From Phycisphaerae bacterium (GTDB lineage Bacteria; Planctomycetota; Phycisphaerae; Sedimentisphaerales; Anaerobacaceae), in the NCBI GenBank assembly GCA_021736645.1, contig JAIPFM010000029.1:1-36707 (forward strand): a stretch of DNA of 36,707 nt, given 5' to 3'. Numbering within the stretch: position 1 is the stretch's first letter; each line of letters opens with the position of its first letter. Made by a program: the position numbers and the translations under genes. Positions 35,134-36,707 of this stretch are shown in pieces. A model generated the notes under the pieces. The model was not told the origin of the DNA. It saw only the letters and a program-made list of their open reading frames with translations, and searched no databases.

Positions 35134-36276
35134 TCAATATGTATATTGTTTTTCTTTTGCTTCATCAACTTGTTCCTCTTGGCTATCATGCCATAGATCC
35201 TCATATGAAACACAGAGTTGATCTGTCAAGCATTTCAGGTCGTGCAGATCTTTTTCCAACGACTGACCTTTCATCATCGCATCAGTTATCTTGCCAATCA
35301 GGCGAACATCATTTCGAATGGTGAAATGTAGATTGGCAAAGGTATGTGCATTTTCAATGATCAAGGCATCACGTGTCTCATTGGCCAGAGCTGCCCGGAT
35401 TTGTTGAACTGCGAATTCAACATTATCATCCGGTATTACCAGGCAATTCTCACCGGGCTGCAGATAGTCTTCAACGCCTTTGGTCATATTTACCACCAGT
35501 AGGGTCTTCAAACTCATTGCCTGGACCACAGCAATATGCCCATTTGCGGTTTCTTTATTGGCAATAGGCAGAACCATCAATCGGGCCTGAGCAATATACC
35601 TGCAATATTCAATTTCTGAGATCCCTGTAATCACCTGCACATTCGATGTAAATGAGATCCCCTGCAATGCCCTGGAATAAGCCAAAACAACAAACTTCAC
35701 ATCTACCATTTCCTTGGCGATCTTTGCCAAGTACCTGTAGTCTCGGCCAGAACACCCCGCTGAGATTATATACTCTTTCTTTACCCTCTTAATTGGTGAA
35801 TTATACCGTTTATCCTCAAGGTATGGTCCCGAATACAGTTTAAAAAGAACCTTGTCTTCAGGCAAGCTTAGCATTTTCGCATAGATTTTCTTTTCATGAC
35901 TGGAATAAACCACAACAGCTTCAACCTTTGCCAATGCATATCTCGCAAGGTATCTTATCACAGGACCATACTGTTTTTGAATATTGAAATCCCATACAAC
36001 ATGCTTCGTCCTTGCATAGGTCAATCGATTTATCGCCCCTACAAAGAAGCCTATCCTTGGATTACCAGAAACAATTAGATCAATGCCAAACTTTCGATAG
36101 TTCATTCTATAAAACACGGCTGTTAAAAACAGGTTCACAACATTTGAAATAGCATGGCTACCAGGGCAGAGCTTAATGACATTCGCCTTCAGATACTGAT
36201 TTGTGACATCTCGGTTATAAAATGTGACTCGCCCTGGATCAGTTTCAACATGCTCAAATATAACCAAAATCTTCAT
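35134..36276 (-). CDS. Family 4 glycosyltransferase of the exopolysaccharide locus
   Basis: The protein has 380 residues with a GT-B fold. An N-terminal MKILVIFEHVETDPGRVTFY is followed by DLIVSGNPRIGFFVGA. The C-terminal half has EYIISAGCSGRDYRYL, VQVITGISEIEYCRYIAQARLMVLPI, GHIAVVQAMSLKTLLVVNMTKGVEDYL and GENCLVIPDDNVEFAVQQI, matching the donor-binding half of GT4 enzymes; the E-x7-E motif is weak. GGTGA lies about 11 nt before the ATG. It is 6 nt upstream of the exosortase gene. It likely adds a sugar to the lipid-linked repeat; donor unknown. Confidence 0.85.
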   Translation of the reverse strand: MKILVIFEHVETDPGRVTFYNRDVTNQYLKANVIKLCPGSHAISNVVNLFLTAVFYRMNYRKFGIDLIVSGNPRIGFFVGAINRLTYARTKHVVWDFNIQKQYGPVIRYLARYALAKVEAVVVYSSHEKKIYAKMLSLPEDKVLFKLYSGPYLEDKRYNSPIKRVKKEYIISAGCSGRDYRYLAKIAKEMVDVKFVVLAYSRALQGISFTSNVQVITGISEIEYCRYIAQARLMVLPIANKETANGHIAVVQAMSLKTLLVVNMTKGVEDYLQPGENCLVIPDDNVEFAVQQIRAALANETRDALIIENAHTFANLHFTIRNDVRLIGKITDAMMKGQSLEKDLHDLKCLTDQLCVSYEDLWHDSQEEQVDEAKEKQYTY

Positions 36277-36346
36277 CTTAATTATTCACCCCAAACCGTT
36301 GCTGGTTTTGTATACTCATCAATACTTGTCTTAATGGCGTTGAGAT

Positions 36347-36354
36347 CCCCCCCC
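36347..36354. repeat. Eight-C homopolymer between two polysaccharide genes
   Basis: A run of eight C (eight G on the coding strand) lies just after the acetyltransferase stop. The same frame stays open for about 22 codons beyond that stop and then ends shortly before the GT4 start. Confidence 0.7.
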
Positions 36355-36356
36355 AA

Positions 36357-36707
36357 CTATGGAGAGATCAAGTGCTGAATCACTCTGGCGGGAGAACCAG
36401 CAACCACGACATCAGGTTCTACGGATCTCATCACCACCGCGCCAGAAGACACCACACATCCTCGCCCCAATGTCACTCCAGGGCCAATATAAGCCCCGGC
36501 ACCAATCCACACGCCATCCTCTACTACAATCGGCAGGCCCATCACATTTCCAACCCGGCCTTCAGATGGCCCCATTTCATGGGTACTCGTATTAAATATG
36601 ACTCGAAAACCAATACCCACATGAGACCCAATCGAAATCCTATCATACGCATCAAGAAATACTTCACGATTGATAACCGTATGATCGCCAATTCGAATGT
36701 TTTTCAT
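36357..36707 (-). CDS. Hexapeptide-repeat acetyltransferase (N-terminus probably outside window)
   Basis: There are 116 residues up to the right edge. The ATG at the edge could be internal, since known enzymes usually have further residues before the IRIGDHTVINREVFLDAY strand. Left-handed beta-helix hexapeptides follow: ISIGSHVGIGFRVIFNTSTHEMG, GVWIGAGAYIGPGVTLGRGCVVSSGAVV and the tail VVAGSPARVIQ. The His in STHEMG is the expected catalytic residue of the WcaF/Maa group that acetylates sugars with acetyl-CoA in the cytoplasm. It is the first visible gene of the exopolysaccharide operon. Confidence 0.9.
   Translation of the reverse strand: MKNIRIGDHTVINREVFLDAYDRISIGSHVGIGFRVIFNTSTHEMGPSEGRVGNVMGLPIVVEDGVWIGAGAYIGPGVTLGRGCVVSSGAVVMRSVEPDVVVAGSPARVIQHLISP

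Noticed and set aside
33178..36707. PEP-CTERM substrate for the exosortase
   Set aside because: No protein in the window ends with a PEP-type motif, a membrane helix and a basic tail; targets must lie elsewhere.

Overview
The window comes from a Gram-negative bacterium. It carries lipid A and Kdo genes (lpxI, kdsB), an outer-membrane beta-barrel protein, periplasmic Tat-type and c-type redox proteins, and an exosortase-linked capsule/exopolysaccharide locus. The mix of NHL/PQQ beta-propellers with Fe-S proteins, a hydrazine-synthase-alpha-like diheme protein and an exosortase fits the PVC group (Kiritimatiellota/Lentisphaerota/Verrucomicrobiota) or a similar environmental lineage. That placement is an inference from gene content and could be wrong.

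Layout. (1) 1-5497, minus strand: a tight redox operon. In order of transcription it encodes a PQQ-type propeller, an NHL propeller, a small four-cysteine protein, a Tat-exported polyferredoxin, a NapH/NosR-like membrane Fe-S protein, and a second membrane-anchored PQQ-type propeller that runs off the window. (2) 5865-9828, plus strand: enolase with a clear terminator, then a secreted diheme HzsA-like protein. (3) 9990-11830: a more AT-rich, decayed polysaccharide patch with a two-subunit Alg13/Alg14-like glycosyltransferase, the C-terminal stump of a family 2 glycosyltransferase and an IS3-type transposase remnant. (4) 11832-23323: housekeeping and envelope genes (lpxI, a GT9 glycosyltransferase, an outer-membrane protein, lon, a parvulin, folP, pdxB, kdsB-pyrG). 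(5) 23773-36707, minus strand: a long exopolysaccharide operon containing an acetyltransferase, a GT4 glycosyltransferase, an exosortase fusion, a Wzc-type tyrosine autokinase, a sugar-transferase fusion, an acyltransferase and a 1462-residue TPR protein.

How the genes work together. Locus 5 looks like a polymer assembly line: the sugar transferase starts a lipid-linked glycan, GT4 and acyl/acetyltransferases elaborate it, the Wzc protein controls export and chain length, and the TPR scaffold and exosortase tie it to surface-protein processing. Its strangest feature is that both the exosortase and the initiating sugar transferase carry an N-terminal, degenerate sugar-nucleotidyltransferase-like domain followed by a left-handed beta-helix. 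Locus 1 looks like a periplasm-facing electron-transfer chain of unknown substrate.

Other signals: short 7-9 bp periodic repeats form the 3' ends of four genes and sit in frame inside kdsB; a 155 bp palindromic MITE-like element lies at 13843-13997; a promoter, folded leader and terminator lie ahead of kdsB; and the CTP synthase has Cys in place of the glutaminase triad Glu.
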